The translations under genes and the position numbers were made by a program. The notes beneath the pieces were generated by a model. It had not been told where the DNA came from and did not search any database. It saw nothing but the letters and a program-made list of their open reading frames with translations. Shown one piece after another: positions 1 to 8,607 of a stretch of DNA of 53,841 nt (its first letter is position 1; every line of letters begins with the position of its first letter). This stretch comes from an uncultured Lachnospiraceae bacterium (GTDB lineage: Bacteria; Bacillota; Clostridia; Lachnospirales; Lachnospiraceae): the NCBI GenBank assembly GCA_902770965.1, contig CACXUY010000007.1, positions 1 through 53,841 on the forward strand, written 5' to 3'.

Positions 1-178
1 GGAAAAAGAGAAAGTCATAAGACTCAATGTAGCTTGAATTAGATCAGGTAGAGGCATCAGGCTAATGCCATTAAAAGACCGGAGCATAAAAAGCTTCGGA
101 AATTTATAAATATCAACCATGAGTTGGTAAATAGCCACCAGATATTTTAATATTTGTATAGCAGTTGATAGGGGAAAG
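1..178. other. Non-coding stretch at left edge
   Basis: No convincing gene is seen. Short reading frames on the minus strand here lack ribosome binding sites and read like random AT-rich sequence. The stretch is presumably the 3' end or flank of an upstream unit that lies outside the window, since it runs straight into a terminator-like hairpin. Confidence 0.5.
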
Positions 179-209
179 CCTTGTCGTCGATATGGCGGCA
201 AGGTTTTTT
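179..209 (+). terminator. Rho-independent terminator upstream of the pyr operon
   Basis: Ten-base-pair stem, CCTTGTCGTC (179-188) with GGCGGCAAGG (194-203), containing two G-T pairs. The loop is GATAT and a run of six T follows. It lies just before a promoter-like sequence, so it more likely ends upstream transcription than attenuates pyrC. No PyrR-type anti-terminator or binding loop was recognised. Confidence 0.65.
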
Positions 210-211
210 CC

Positions 212-241
212 TTGATAGAATACTGTTGTATATGATAAGAT
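212..241 (+). promoter_or_regulatory. Candidate sigma-A promoter for the pyr operon
   Basis: TTGATA (212-217), an 18-bp spacer, then TAAGAT (236-241), immediately downstream of a terminator hairpin. Transcription would begin near 248 and give a leader of about 125 nt before pyrC. The fit is good but not perfect, and the call rests on sequence alone. Confidence 0.45.
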
Positions 242-372
242 ATATTGATAAATGGCTGCAAAGGGAAAATATTCCTCAAAGCAGCATAAGCATAGCATGA
301 GGAAATGAAAAAGTGCTTCATGAAAATGAATCATTGTCCTCATAGATTTTAAGGCTGAAAGGAGGAGTGTCA

Positions 373-1653
373 ATGGTATTGCGAATCATAAATGGACGAG
401 TACTTGATCCGTCGTCCGGCACAGACTGCATAAAAGACCTGTGCATTCGCGATGGTGTCTTCTGTGACCTTGATGAAGGGATGCAGGCCGACCGGATCAT
501 CGACGCCGAAGGCTGTTATGTGATGCCGGGTCTAGTGGACATGCATGTCCACCTCAGGGATCCGGGGTATGAATACAAGGAGACGCTCTCAACCGGCACA
601 GCCGCCGCCGTCAAGGGAGGCTTCACGGCCGTGGTCGCAATGGCGAATACCATGCCTGTCACGGATACTGCGGAGAAGATAACAAAGCTTCTTGAGAGAA
701 GCGAGACTGAGTGCTCCTGCCGTCTCCTTCCTGTCGGCTCGGTCACTCTGGGACTGAAGGGCGAAGAGCTTGCGGATATGGATGCGATGGCCCGGGCGGG
801 TGCTGTTGCCTTCAGCGAGGACGGACGGCCAGTCATGAACGCTGAACTGTACCGCAGAGGACTCCTCGCCGCCAAGAGGAACGGAAAGGCTGTTCTCGAC
901 CATGCCGAGGACCTGAACCTTCTTGCCGGAGGCACTATGCAGGCGGGAAAGAAGGCGAAAGAGCTGGGTGTGCCGGGAGTCATGCACTGCGTGGAAGACG
1001 TCATGACAGCCCGTGACATAATTCTTGCGAAGGAGACAGGAGCGCATCTGCATCTATGCCATGTCTCCACGAAGGACAGCGTCCGGATGGTGCGCTTGGC
1101 AAAAGCTGCCGGGATCAATGTCACAGCGGAGTGCACTCCTCATCATCTGATACTGTCGGTGGACGACATGCCGGGAGCGGATTCCAACTTCAAGATGGCT
1201 CCGCCGTTAAGAGATCCGGAGGACGTCATTGCGGTCCGAGAGGGTCTTGTGGACGGCACGCTGGATGCGATCGCCACAGACCACGCGCCGCACTCAGCTG
1301 AAGAAAAGGCCCGTCCATTTGCAAAGACGCCGAACGGCATCGTCGGGCTTGAGACAGCAGTGCCGCTTATCATCACCGAATTTGTCCGCACAAGCATCAT
1401 TTCACCTCTCAGGATGGCAGAGCTTATGAGCCTGAACCCTTCAAGGCTTATAGGCTATCCCAGCGGAACGCTCGGTATGGGGGCGGCTGCGGATGTGACT
1501 ATCATCGACCCTGACCGGGAATATGTCATCGACCCTTCCGAGTTCGTCTCAAAGAGCAGGAACACGCCGTATGCCGGAAGGAAGGTGTTCGGCAAGGTCA
1601 TGTACACCATAGTCGGCGGCAAGGTCGCCTATGAAGAAAGGAGCACGAAATGA
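373..1653 (+). CDS. pyrC: Dihydroorotase (PyrC)
   Basis: Catalyses reversible cyclisation of carbamoyl-aspartate to dihydroorotate, step 3 of UMP synthesis, in the cytoplasm. The 426-residue length and layout fit the type I dihydroorotases. Visible metal-ligand motifs are DMHVHLRDPG near residue 56, DHAED in the middle, and TDHAPHSAEEK near residue 304 carrying the catalytic Asp. A GTG at 367 is in frame, but it sits only one base after the GGAGG at 361-365. The ATG at 373 has a normal 7-base gap and is preferred. pyrF follows with a 4-base overlap, so the operon is coupled. No pyrB or pyrI is in the window. Confidence 0.95.
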   Translation: MVLRIINGRVLDPSSGTDCIKDLCIRDGVFCDLDEGMQADRIIDAEGCYVMPGLVDMHVHLRDPGYEYKETLSTGTAAAVKGGFTAVVAMANTMPVTDTAEKITKLLERSETECSCRLLPVGSVTLGLKGEELADMDAMARAGAVAFSEDGRPVMNAELYRRGLLAAKRNGKAVLDHAEDLNLLAGGTMQAGKKAKELGVPGVMHCVEDVMTARDIILAKETGAHLHLCHVSTKDSVRMVRLAKAAGINVTAECTPHHLILSVDDMPGADSNFKMAPPLRDPEDVIAVREGLVDGTLDAIATDHAPHSAEEKARPFAKTPNGIVGLETAVPLIITEFVRTSIISPLRMAELMSLNPSRLIGYPSGTLGMGAAADVTIIDPDREYVIDPSEFVSKSRNTPYAGRKVFGKVMYTIVGGKVAYEERSTK

Positions 1654-2573
1654 TAGGGAGATTGAACAGCCTCATAAAGAAGACGCAAGCCCCCATCTGC
1701 GTCGGCCTTGACCCCACCCTGAACAACATCCCCCCCGCCGTCTTAGAGAAGGCTTTCGCACAGAGGGGAAAGACCCTCGAGGCTGCAGCCTCTGCGGTGT
1801 GGGAATACAACAAGACGATCATCGATTCTATATATGACCTCATCCCGGCCGTTAAGCCCCAGTCAGCGATGTACGAACAGTTTGGCATTCCCGGTCTTGA
1901 GGTATTCAAGAAAACCATAGATTACTGCCATGAAAAGGGGCTGGTCGTCATAGGCGATGTCAAGAGAGGCGACATAGGCTCGACGTCGGCAGCTTACGCC
2001 GCGGCGCATCTTGGGAAAGTGGCTCTTCAGGAAAGCTTTATTTCGCCCTTTGATGAAGATTTCGCGACCGTCAATCCTTATCTGGGATCTGACGGCATCA
2101 AGCCTTTCCTTGATGTCTGCGCCAAGGAAGGGAAAGGGATATTTGTGCTCGTGAAGACATCGAATCCTTCCAGCGGCGAGTTCCAGGACAAGCTGGTAGA
2201 CGGCCGCCCTCTATATGAGCTTGTAGCGGACAAGGTAAATGAGTGGGGGGCAGATCTCATGGAGGACGGCTACAGCGAGGTCGGAGCCGTCGTCGGCGCG
2301 ACCTATCCTGAGGTGGGAAAGGCCATGAGGAAGCTGATGCCGCGAACCTGTCTGCTGGTTCCGGGGTATGGGGCGCAGGGAGGAAAAGCGGAGGATATCA
2401 AGGATTATTTCAATGAGGACGGTCTGGGTGTCATAGTCAATTCCTCAAGGGGCATCATAGCCGCCTGGAAGAAGGACGCTTACGTGAAATACGGCGCGGA
2501 TGCCTATGGAGATGCCTCTCGTCAGGCTGTCATCGACATGATCGAGGATTTAAAGACAGCTTGGAAGAGATGA
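1650..2573 (+). CDS. pyrF: Orotidine 5'-phosphate decarboxylase (PyrF)
   Basis: Decarboxylates OMP to UMP, the last step of the pathway. At 307 residues it belongs to the longer form of the family rather than the roughly 235-residue E. coli form. The catalytic signature DVKRGDIGSTSAAYA lies near residue 92, with the Asp-Lys-Asp array of the active site. Other conserved stretches are CVGLDPTL at the N-terminus and VPGYGAQGG near residue 237. The ATG overlaps the pyrC stop (ATGA), so translation is probably coupled. The following 197 bp to pyrK are filled by a structured repeat element. Confidence 0.95.
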   Translation: MIGRLNSLIKKTQAPICVGLDPTLNNIPPAVLEKAFAQRGKTLEAAASAVWEYNKTIIDSIYDLIPAVKPQSAMYEQFGIPGLEVFKKTIDYCHEKGLVVIGDVKRGDIGSTSAAYAAAHLGKVALQESFISPFDEDFATVNPYLGSDGIKPFLDVCAKEGKGIFVLVKTSNPSSGEFQDKLVDGRPLYELVADKVNEWGADLMEDGYSEVGAVVGATYPEVGKAMRKLMPRTCLLVPGYGAQGGKAEDIKDYFNEDGLGVIVNSSRGIIAAWKKDAYVKYGADAYGDASRQAVIDMIEDLKTAWKR

Positions 2574-2600
2574 CCAAGCTGAGCGCGGCCACCGAAGGAC

Positions 2601-2731
2601 AACCGGCATGAACACGGACCCACGCAGCGTGCGGAAAGCGCGAATGCCGGTTAGCGTGGCGGAAGTGCGAAGCACGGAGCCACGAGGAGACTTATATGCA
2701 TGGTGCTGCCGGCTGCCCGGCATGTGGGTTT
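2601..2731 (+). repeat. Structured dispersed repeat, copy A
   Basis: One of three related elements (others at 15649-15773 and 39875-39979), all on the + strand just before a gene. Copy A shows a perfect 9-bp stem AACCGGCAT (2601-2609) with ATGCCGGTT (2644-2652). A second stem pairs GCGTGGC (2654-2660) with GCCACG (2679-2684) and encloses GTGC-GAA-GCAC. A third pairs TGCCG (2707-2711) with CGGCA (2718-2722). The stems survive base changes between copies, which suggests RNA or DNA secondary structure matters. Function is unknown. Confidence 0.75.
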
Positions 2732-2770
2732 ATTATAAGAACTGGCTTAAGAAAACATAAAGGAGGGTCC

Positions 2771-3595
2771 ATGGACAGATATATGGAGAAAGCCGCGGTC
2801 CGGTCGCAGACGAGGATAGCGGACGGGATATTCAGCCTGTGGCTCGAAACCCCGAAAATAGCTTCCTTGGCGGCGGCAGGGCAATTTGTCAATGTATATT
2901 GCAATGAGCAGTCAAGGCTTCTGCCCCGTCCCATCAGCATCTGTGAGACTGACGCGGACGGCGGGCTTATCAGGCTCGTCTACCGTGTGGCCGGAAAGGG
3001 GACAGCTGAGTTCTCGAAGCTCGGGACTGGAGATACCATAGATGTCTTAGGCCCTCTTGGGAACGGCTTTATCGCCGCGTCAGGAATCCCGGAAGAAGGC
3101 GCAAGGCTCATGCTTATCGGCGGGGGCATAGGGATACCGCCCATGCTGGGGCTGGCAGCTTCTCTTTTCAGCATGAGAGCCGAATCCAGCACCGGATCCG
3201 GCATAAAAAGCCCTCGTCCAGACATAGTACTGGGATATAGAGATGAGGTCTTTCTTGACGATGATATGGCTGTCTTTGGAGATGTCTATATAGCCACTGA
3301 GGACGGAAGCAAAGGCACAAAGGGCACTGTGCTCGACGCGATAAAGGAGAACGCTATAAGACCAGACATCATCTATGCCTGTGGGCCTTCGCCCATGCTC
3401 CGCGCGATAAAAGAATACGCGGTAAAGCACGGCATAAAAGCCTGGCTGTCACTTGAGGAAAGGATGGCCTGCGGAGTCGGCGCCTGTCTTGGCTGCGTGG
3501 TCCGGACTGAGCGCACGGATGAACACAGCAACGTCAGGAACCGCCGCGTCTGCGCGGACGGACCCGTCTTTGAGGCAACGGAGGTGATCATTTGA
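2771..3595 (+). CDS. pyrK: Dihydroorotate dehydrogenase B, electron-transfer subunit (PyrK)
   Basis: FAD and [2Fe-2S] subunit that passes electrons from PyrD to NAD+. The N-terminal flavin domain carries LLPRPISICE, the NAD-binding region has LMLIGGGIGIPPML, and the C-terminus has the iron-sulfur cysteines in CGVGACLGC plus a further Cys about 20 residues on. An in-frame ATG at 2696 lies inside the upstream repeat element and would add 25 unrelated residues. The ATG at 2771 has an AAAGGAGGG site 3-10 bases upstream and gives the usual 274-residue protein. The gene overlaps pyrD at TTGA. Confidence 0.94.
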   Translation: MDRYMEKAAVRSQTRIADGIFSLWLETPKIASLAAAGQFVNVYCNEQSRLLPRPISICETDADGGLIRLVYRVAGKGTAEFSKLGTGDTIDVLGPLGNGFIAASGIPEEGARLMLIGGGIGIPPMLGLAASLFSMRAESSTGSGIKSPRPDIVLGYRDEVFLDDDMAVFGDVYIATEDGSKGTKGTVLDAIKENAIRPDIIYACGPSPMLRAIKEYAVKHGIKAWLSLEERMACGVGACLGCVVRTERTDEHSNVRNRRVCADGPVFEATEVII

Positions 3596-4494
3596 AGCTG
3601 GATGTGGAGCTTGCGGGAGTCCGTTTGAAGAATCCGGTCATGACTGCGTCGGGAACCTTTGGCTCAGGCATGGAGTACGCCGGCATGATAGATCTTAACA
3701 GGCTCGGAGCCGTGGTGACCAAGGGCGTCTCGTCTGTTCCGTGGGCGGGCAATCCTGTTCCGCGGGTCGCTGAGACCGCGTCCGGCATGCTGAACGCCAT
3801 AGGGCTTCAAAATCCGGGTATAGATGTGTTCTGCGGCAGGGACATACCCTTCCTTCGGCAGTATGATACTAAGATCATCGTAAATGTCTGCGGTCACACC
3901 GAGGATGAGTATCTGGAAGTCGTAGAGAGGCTGGCCGATGAACCGGTCGACATGCTTGAGATCAATATTTCCTGCCCGAACGTAAAAGAGGGCGGCATAG
4001 CCTTCGGGACTGATCCTATGGCGGTCGAGAGGATAACCGCCGCCATCAAGAAAAAAGCCCGTCAGCCTGTGATCATGAAGCTTTCGCCGAACGTCACGGA
4101 CATCACGCAGATAGCGAAGGCCGCCGAGGCGGGCGGCGCGGACGTTTTATCTCTTATAAATACGCTCACGGGCATGAAGATCGACATCGAAAGAAGGCGT
4201 TTCGTGCTCGCAAATCGCACGGGCGGGCTCTCAGGACCCGCCATCCATCCGGTGGCGGTGAGGATGGTCTATCAGGTCACCCACGCGGTGAAGATACCGG
4301 TGATCGGCATGGGCGGAATAGTGACGGCTGAGGACGCCATCGAATTCCTGCTTGCCGGGGCAGCTGCTGTGTCTGTCGGTACCGCGACCTTCAGGCATCC
4401 TGACGCCGCCATCCGTGTCGCGGACGGAATAGAGGAATACATGGAAAGGCACGGGATCGAAAGTGTCTCACAGATCAGGCTGGAGGAAGAATAA
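3592..4494 (+). CDS. pyrD: Dihydroorotate dehydrogenase B, catalytic subunit (PyrD)
   Basis: FMN enzyme oxidising dihydroorotate to orotate with NAD+ through PyrK. The 300-residue length and the adjacent pyrK identify the class 1B enzyme. The active-site region NISCPNVKEGG carries the base Cys near residue 126. The phosphate-binding region GMGGIVTAEDAIEFLLAGA lies near the C-terminus. The start is a TTG overlapping the pyrK TGA, with GGAGGTGA a few bases upstream, so synthesis of the two subunits is probably coupled for equal amounts. Confidence 0.95.
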   Translation: MKLDVELAGVRLKNPVMTASGTFGSGMEYAGMIDLNRLGAVVTKGVSSVPWAGNPVPRVAETASGMLNAIGLQNPGIDVFCGRDIPFLRQYDTKIIVNVCGHTEDEYLEVVERLADEPVDMLEINISCPNVKEGGIAFGTDPMAVERITAAIKKKARQPVIMKLSPNVTDITQIAKAAEAGGADVLSLINTLTGMKIDIERRRFVLANRTGGLSGPAIHPVAVRMVYQVTHAVKIPVIGMGGIVTAEDAIEFLLAGAAAVSVGTATFRHPDAAIRVADGIEEYMERHGIESVSQIRLEEE

Positions 4495-5174
4495 TGGAAA
4501 ACTACAAGAAGGAATTTATTGAATTCATGGTTGACTGCTCCGTGCTGCGTTTCGGGGATTTTGTCACGAAGAGCGGCAGGAACACACCGTTTTTTATCAA
4601 TACAGGTTTCTATCGGACCGGTTCACAGCTGGCGAGGCTCGGACATTTCTATGCCAAAGCCATCTATGAAAAATACGGTTCTGAAGTAGACGTCCTCTTT
4701 GGTCCCGCGTACAAAGGCATTCCGCTTGCCGTGGCAGCCGCGATGGCGCTCTCAGCTGAGTACGGTGTCGATGTGCGCTACTGCGCGAACAGGAAGGAGG
4801 TCAAGGATCACGGCGACAAGGGGATCCTCCTTGGAAGTCCTCTGGTGTCCGGCGACCGCGTGGTTATCATAGAAGATGTCACGACCGCGGGAACATCCAT
4901 CAGTGAGACCTTCCCCATCATTCTCGCGCAGGCGGACGTGGACGTGCGCGGCCTGGTCGTCTCGGTAGACCGCATGGAGCGCGGCAGCAAAGAGAAGTCC
5001 GCGCTGTCCGAGATCAGGGATAACTTCAATATCGAGACGGGAGCGATCGTAACTATGTCAGACGTGGTGGAGCATCTGTGGAACAAGCCTTATAAAGGAA
5101 ATGTCATAATAGATGACGCGATGAAGGCCGCTATAGATGCCTACTATGAGAAATACGGAGCGTCAAAAGATTGA
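4494..5174 (+). CDS. pyrE: Orotate phosphoribosyltransferase (PyrE)
   Basis: Joins orotate and PRPP to give OMP, the substrate of the PyrF encoded upstream. The PRPP-binding signature VVIIEDVTTAGTSI lies near residue 122, and the conserved RKEVKDHG-type catalytic loop precedes it near residue 101. At 226 residues it is of the usual bacterial length. The ATG shares its A with the pyrD stop codon TAA and follows a GGAGGAAG site. It overlaps the next gene by four bases, so it is still inside the operon. Confidence 0.95.
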   Translation: MENYKKEFIEFMVDCSVLRFGDFVTKSGRNTPFFINTGFYRTGSQLARLGHFYAKAIYEKYGSEVDVLFGPAYKGIPLAVAAAMALSAEYGVDVRYCANRKEVKDHGDKGILLGSPLVSGDRVVIIEDVTTAGTSISETFPIILAQADVDVRGLVVSVDRMERGSKEKSALSEIRDNFNIETGAIVTMSDVVEHLWNKPYKGNVIIDDAMKAAIDAYYEKYGASKD

Positions 5175-5557
5175 GCAGACTGCCTATTTTTAAGAAAAAA
5201 ACAGTTGGAAGAAGGAGACGTCAGGACCCTTATTCTGTCTATGGCTCTCACAGGAAGAAGAGCAGGCTTGTTAAGCTGACATATCTTCAGGTTGTATTTG
5301 TCATGTCAGCCTTGGCGGCATTTCTGATATTGTTCGCGTTCATTCGGTCTGTCGCGACCAATGGGAATTCCGGGATGGAAGCCGCGGCCGCGCTGTTCAT
5401 TTCCTTTATACTCGGTATCGCCGGGGCGATGCTGACGCTGTATGGTCACAGCTATGTTAGGCTGCAGGGGAAGCTTCCTTGGCAGTCAGGCCTGTGGTGC
5501 AGCGGACTCGTGATCGCGGTGAACTGCATTATAGCTTTGATCGGACTGTTCTCGTAG
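5171..5557 (+). CDS. Small membrane protein with three predicted segments (DUF6142-like)
   Basis: A 128-residue protein with a very basic N-terminus (KKKTVGRRRRQ) followed by three hydrophobic segments at about residues 38-60, 72-93 and 104-126. I place it tentatively with the DUF6142 group of clostridial membrane proteins from memory; no function is known. It starts with TTG overlapping the pyrE stop, so it should be made with the pyrimidine enzymes. It could be a nucleobase-linked membrane factor, but that is only context. The gap to purK is 48 bp with no terminator seen. Confidence 0.75.
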   Translation: MSRLPIFKKKTVGRRRRQDPYSVYGSHRKKSRLVKLTYLQVVFVMSALAAFLILFAFIRSVATNGNSGMEAAAALFISFILGIAGAMLTLYGHSYVRLQGKLPWQSGLWCSGLVIAVNCIIALIGLFS

Positions 5558-5605
5558 TAAGACATAATCGTCGTTGACGGCAAAGATATTTAGGGAGACA
5601 GCAGC

Positions 5606-6733
5606 ATGAAAAAAGTCGGAATAATCGGCGGGGGACAGCTGGGGAAGATGATGATCCTTGACGGGAAGCGCCTTGACACATGGTTCTCCATACTCGACCC
5701 GACCGAACATTGTCCAGCGCACAGCATAGCCGACCGGCATGTCGTCGCGGGCTTTGATGATGTTGACGCGATACTGAGGATGGCTGAGGGCATGGATGTG
5801 GTTACATATGAGTTTGAACATATCAGCCTGCGCGCCCTGCAGATCCTTGAGGAACATGGACATAAGGTCTACCCAAGCTCTGAGACCTTGGGTCACATAC
5901 AGAACAAGTTTGTCCAGAAAAGCTGGCTGCGGAAGAACGGCATCCCTGTCCCAGATTTTATCAGGGTGTCCTCGGCTGAGGATATCTATGAAGCGGAGGG
6001 AAGGTACAGCTATCCGATGATATTAAAGACCTGCACAGGCGGCTACGATGGCAAGGGAAACGCCGTGATCATGTCCCGCGAGGACGTCGCAAGGGCATTT
6101 GAGGCGCTCGGAGGCGGCAGGCTCGAGATGATGCTTGAGGAGAGGATCGATTTTGAAAGAGAGGTCTCGATCCTTGCCTGCGGCAGCGAGAACGGCGATG
6201 TAAGCGTCTTTCCTGTGGCAGAGAATGTCCACAAGGACAGCATACTGGATGAGACGACCGTTCCCGCCGCCATCTTGAAGCGATCCGAGGAAGAGGCATT
6301 TGAGGTCGCGAAGGCGTGCCTTAAGGCGTTCAAGGCCGTCGGCATGCTCTGCATAGAGCTTTTCGTCACCAGGGAAGGCCATATATTGGTAAATGAGCTT
6401 GCGCCAAGACCGCATAATTCCGGTCATTATACCATAGAAGGCTGCTTTACCAGCCAGTTTGAGCAGCATGTCCGGGCCATATTGGGATATCCCCTCGGAG
6501 ATGCCTCCCTCATACGTCCCACGGCGATGAAGAACCTGATCGGGGACAGGGACGGGGAAGCCTGCCTGAAAGGACTCGAAGAGGCATACCGTCTGCCATA
6601 TCTTAAGATCCACAACTACGGCAAGGAACAGGTTCGAAGGGGAAGGAAGATGGGGCATGTCACGGCGACGGCTGACACGCTCGAAGAGGCCCTGGACGCA
6701 GTAAGAAAGGCGCACAGCGTCCTGAGATTCTGA
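5606..6733 (+). CDS. purK: N5-carboxyaminoimidazole ribonucleotide synthase (PurK)
   Basis: ATP-grasp enzyme making N5-CAIR from AIR, ATP and bicarbonate; PurE then converts N5-CAIR to CAIR. The N-terminus KVGIIGGGQLGKMM is the diagnostic PurK nucleotide-fold start. The ATP-grasp core includes KTCTGGYDGKGN near residue 140 and the metal-binding stretch LVNELAPRPHNSGHYT near residue 262. At 375 residues it is full length. It lies 48 bp after the small membrane gene with an AGGGAGA site upstream. A 317-bp gap full of tandem repeats separates it from purE. Confidence 0.95.
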   Translation: MKKVGIIGGGQLGKMMILDGKRLDTWFSILDPTEHCPAHSIADRHVVAGFDDVDAILRMAEGMDVVTYEFEHISLRALQILEEHGHKVYPSSETLGHIQNKFVQKSWLRKNGIPVPDFIRVSSAEDIYEAEGRYSYPMILKTCTGGYDGKGNAVIMSREDVARAFEALGGGRLEMMLEERIDFEREVSILACGSENGDVSVFPVAENVHKDSILDETTVPAAILKRSEEEAFEVAKACLKAFKAVGMLCIELFVTREGHILVNELAPRPHNSGHYTIEGCFTSQFEQHVRAILGYPLGDASLIRPTAMKNLIGDRDGEACLKGLEEAYRLPYLKIHNYGKEQVRRGRKMGHVTATADTLEEALDAVRKAHSVLRF

Positions 6734-6818
6734 GGGTGTTCAGGCTTGGTGTCCGTCTTTTCGGTAATGCGCCAGTCCTACAGTAAGGGCATGATATGGA
6801 AGAACAGAGCGTATCTTT

Positions 6819-6930
6819 CATATACGGCCTTACAGATATGAATTGTCATATACGGCCTTGCAGATCTGGACTGTCAAATACGGCCTTATAGATATGGACT
6901 GTCAAATACGGTCTTACAGATATGAACTGT
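6819..6930 (+). repeat. 28-bp tandem repeat, four units
   Basis: Four directly adjoining 28-bp units start at 6819, 6847, 6875 and 6903, each close to CATATACGGCCTTACAGATA plus TGAATTGT. Units differ from each other by only a few bases and there is no spacer, so this is a minisatellite and not a CRISPR array. It is followed at about 6955-6990 by two copies of GTGAGTTACGGT. The surrounding 6734-7050 stretch holds no gene, and no clear promoter for purE was recognised in it. Confidence 0.9.
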
Positions 6931-7050
6931 GCTGAACAGTTATGGTATTATTATGTGAGTTACGGTGAAATTTAGTGAGTTACGGTAATAATATGTGAAC
7001 GTATATATCAACGCTTACAGCCACACAAGGCATATTAACAGGAGGTAGTT

Positions 7051-7572
7051 ATGTCACCATTGGTCGGAATTATCATGGGCAGCGATTCTGATCTGCCTGT
7101 CATGTACAAGGCAGCGGAGATGCTTGACAAGCTTGAGGTACCTTATGAAATCACTATTGTCTCGGCACACAGGACGCCTGACCGCATGGCACAGTACGCC
7201 AAGTCGGCAGCTTCCCGCGGGATTAAGGTAATTATCGCCGGCGCCGGGGGAGCAGCGCACCTTCCCGGCATGGTCGCCGCCCAGACCGCGCTTCCTGTCA
7301 TAGGAGTTCCTGTGCAGACAAAGTCCTTGTCCGGCGTGGATTCGCTGTACTCTATCGTACAGATGCCGCCCGGAATCCCTGTCGCTACCGTAGCTATCAA
7401 CGGCGCCCTGAACGCGGGACTTCTCGCGGCTAAGATGCTCGGAGCCTTTGATGATGAGATCATGGCAAGGGTTGAGGCATACAGCCGCGAACTGTGCGCC
7501 ATGGTGGAGGAGAAGGCGCAGAAACTCGAGACCGGTGGCTATCAAAGCTATCTTGAAGGCATGCAGAGGTGA
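7051..7572 (+). CDS. purE: N5-carboxyaminoimidazole ribonucleotide mutase (PurE)
   Basis: Moves the carboxylate of N5-CAIR to give CAIR in purine synthesis. The class I signature is clear: [13 protein letters not shown] near the N-terminus, SAHRTPDRM with the catalytic His near residue 43, and [13 protein letters not shown] near residue 68. Presence of purK upstream agrees with the class I, N5-CAIR-using type. At 173 residues it is full length. An AGGAGGTAGTT site precedes the ATG. Only 3 bp separate it from purM, so purE to purD form one unit. Confidence 0.96.
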   Translation: MSPLVGIIMGSDSDLPVMYKAAEMLDKLEVPYEITIVSAHRTPDRMAQYAKSAASRGIKVIIAGAGGAAHLPGMVAAQTALPVIGVPVQTKSLSGVDSLYSIVQMPPGIPVATVAINGALNAGLLAAKMLGAFDDEIMARVEAYSRELCAMVEEKAQKLETGGYQSYLEGMQR

Positions 7573-7575
7573 GTT

Positions 7576-8607
7576 ATGGCATTGGATTATAAATCGTCCG
7601 GAGTGGATATAGAGGCCGGATACAAAGCGGTTGAACTTATGAAGAAGCACGTGAGATCAACAGCCCGCCCTGAGCTTATCGGCGGGATAGGAGGTTTTTC
7701 GGGGGCGTTTGACATGACTGCCTTCAAGAAGCTGGAAGAACCCGTCCTGCTGTCCGGCACGGACGGAGTGGGTACGAAGCTTAAGCTGGCGTTCCTCCTC
7801 GACAAGCATGACACGATCGGCATCGACTGCGTGGCAATGTGCGTGAACGACGTCGCCTGCGCGGGCGGTGAGCCGCTTTTCTTCCTTGACTATATCGCTT
7901 GTGGGAAAAATGTTCCGGAGAAGATCGCGGACATAGTCTCGGGAGTCGCCGAGGGCTGCCGTCAGGCAGGAGCTGCCCTCGTCGGCGGTGAGACTGCGGA
8001 GATGCCGGGGTTTTATCCCGAAGATGAGTACGACCTTGCGGGCTTCGCGGTAGGTATCGCCGACAAGAAGGAGCTTATAGACGGTTCATCGTTGAAGAGC
8101 GGGGACGTGCTGATAGGCATAGCGAGCTCGGGAGTTCATTCAAATGGCTTCTCGCTGGTCAGGAAGGTTTTTGACATGACTGCCGAGAACCTGAAGACCT
8201 TCCGCCCTGAACTGGGGGATACCCTTGGCAACGTCCTCATAGCCCCGACTAAGATATATGTCAAGGCATTGAAGTCAGTAAAAGAAGCCGGAGCGGCCGT
8301 GAAGGCCTGCAGCCATATCACAGGCGGCGGCTTCTATGAGAACGTCCCGCGCATGCTCAAGGAGGGCATCAGGGCGGTCATAAATAAAGACAGCTATCCG
8401 GTACCGCCCATTTTCTCTCTCATGCAGAGAACAGGGGAAATAGAAGAAAAGATCATGTACAATACCTTCAATATGGGCATAGGAATGGTCATCGCCGTCG
8501 ATCCAGCGCACAAAGAGAAGGCACTTGCGGCATTGAGGTCTGCAGGCGAGAACGCTTATGAGATAGGTTATCTTGAAGCAGGACAGAAAGGTGTTGACTT
8601 AAGATGA
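7576..8607 (+). CDS. purM: Phosphoribosylformylglycinamidine cyclo-ligase (PurM)
   Basis: AIR synthetase: closes the imidazole ring of FGAM with ATP to give AIR, the substrate of PurK. Recognisable family stretches are [11 protein letters not shown] near residue 61, the [20 protein letters not shown] segment, [11 protein letters not shown] near residue 138 and [15 protein letters not shown] near residue 247. Length of 343 residues is standard. It overlaps purN by four bases (ATGA). The N-terminal [20 protein letters not shown] is typical of the family and fixes the start. Confidence 0.96.
   Translation: MALDYKSSGVDIEAGYKAVELMKKHVRSTARPELIGGIGGFSGAFDMTAFKKLEEPVLLSGTDGVGTKLKLAFLLDKHDTIGIDCVAMCVNDVACAGGEPLFFLDYIACGKNVPEKIADIVSGVAEGCRQAGAALVGGETAEMPGFYPEDEYDLAGFAVGIADKKELIDGSSLKSGDVLIGIASSGVHSNGFSLVRKVFDMTAENLKTFRPELGDTLGNVLIAPTKIYVKALKSVKEAGAAVKACSHITGGGFYENVPRMLKEGIRAVINKDSYPVPPIFSLMQRTGEIEEKIMYNTFNMGIGMVIAVDPAHKEKALAALRSAGENAYEIGYLEAGQKGVDLR

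Noticed and set aside
179-372. PyrR-type attenuator before pyrC
   Set aside because: Only a terminator upstream of the likely promoter is seen; no anti-terminator pairing or PyrR-binding loop was found in the leader.
516-1136. 206-residue reading frame opposite pyrC, and similar long frames opposite purK, purD and the Xer gene
   Set aside because: They lie entirely within convincing genes, have no ribosome binding sites and show Arg/Ser/Pro-rich shadow composition.
2696-2770. Longer PyrK starting at ATG 2696
   Set aside because: The extra 25 residues come from the repeat element, and the ATG at 2771 has a far better ribosome binding site.
6819-6930. Possible CRISPR array from the 28-bp repeats
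   Set aside because: Units adjoin without spacers and no cas genes are near, so this is a plain tandem repeat.
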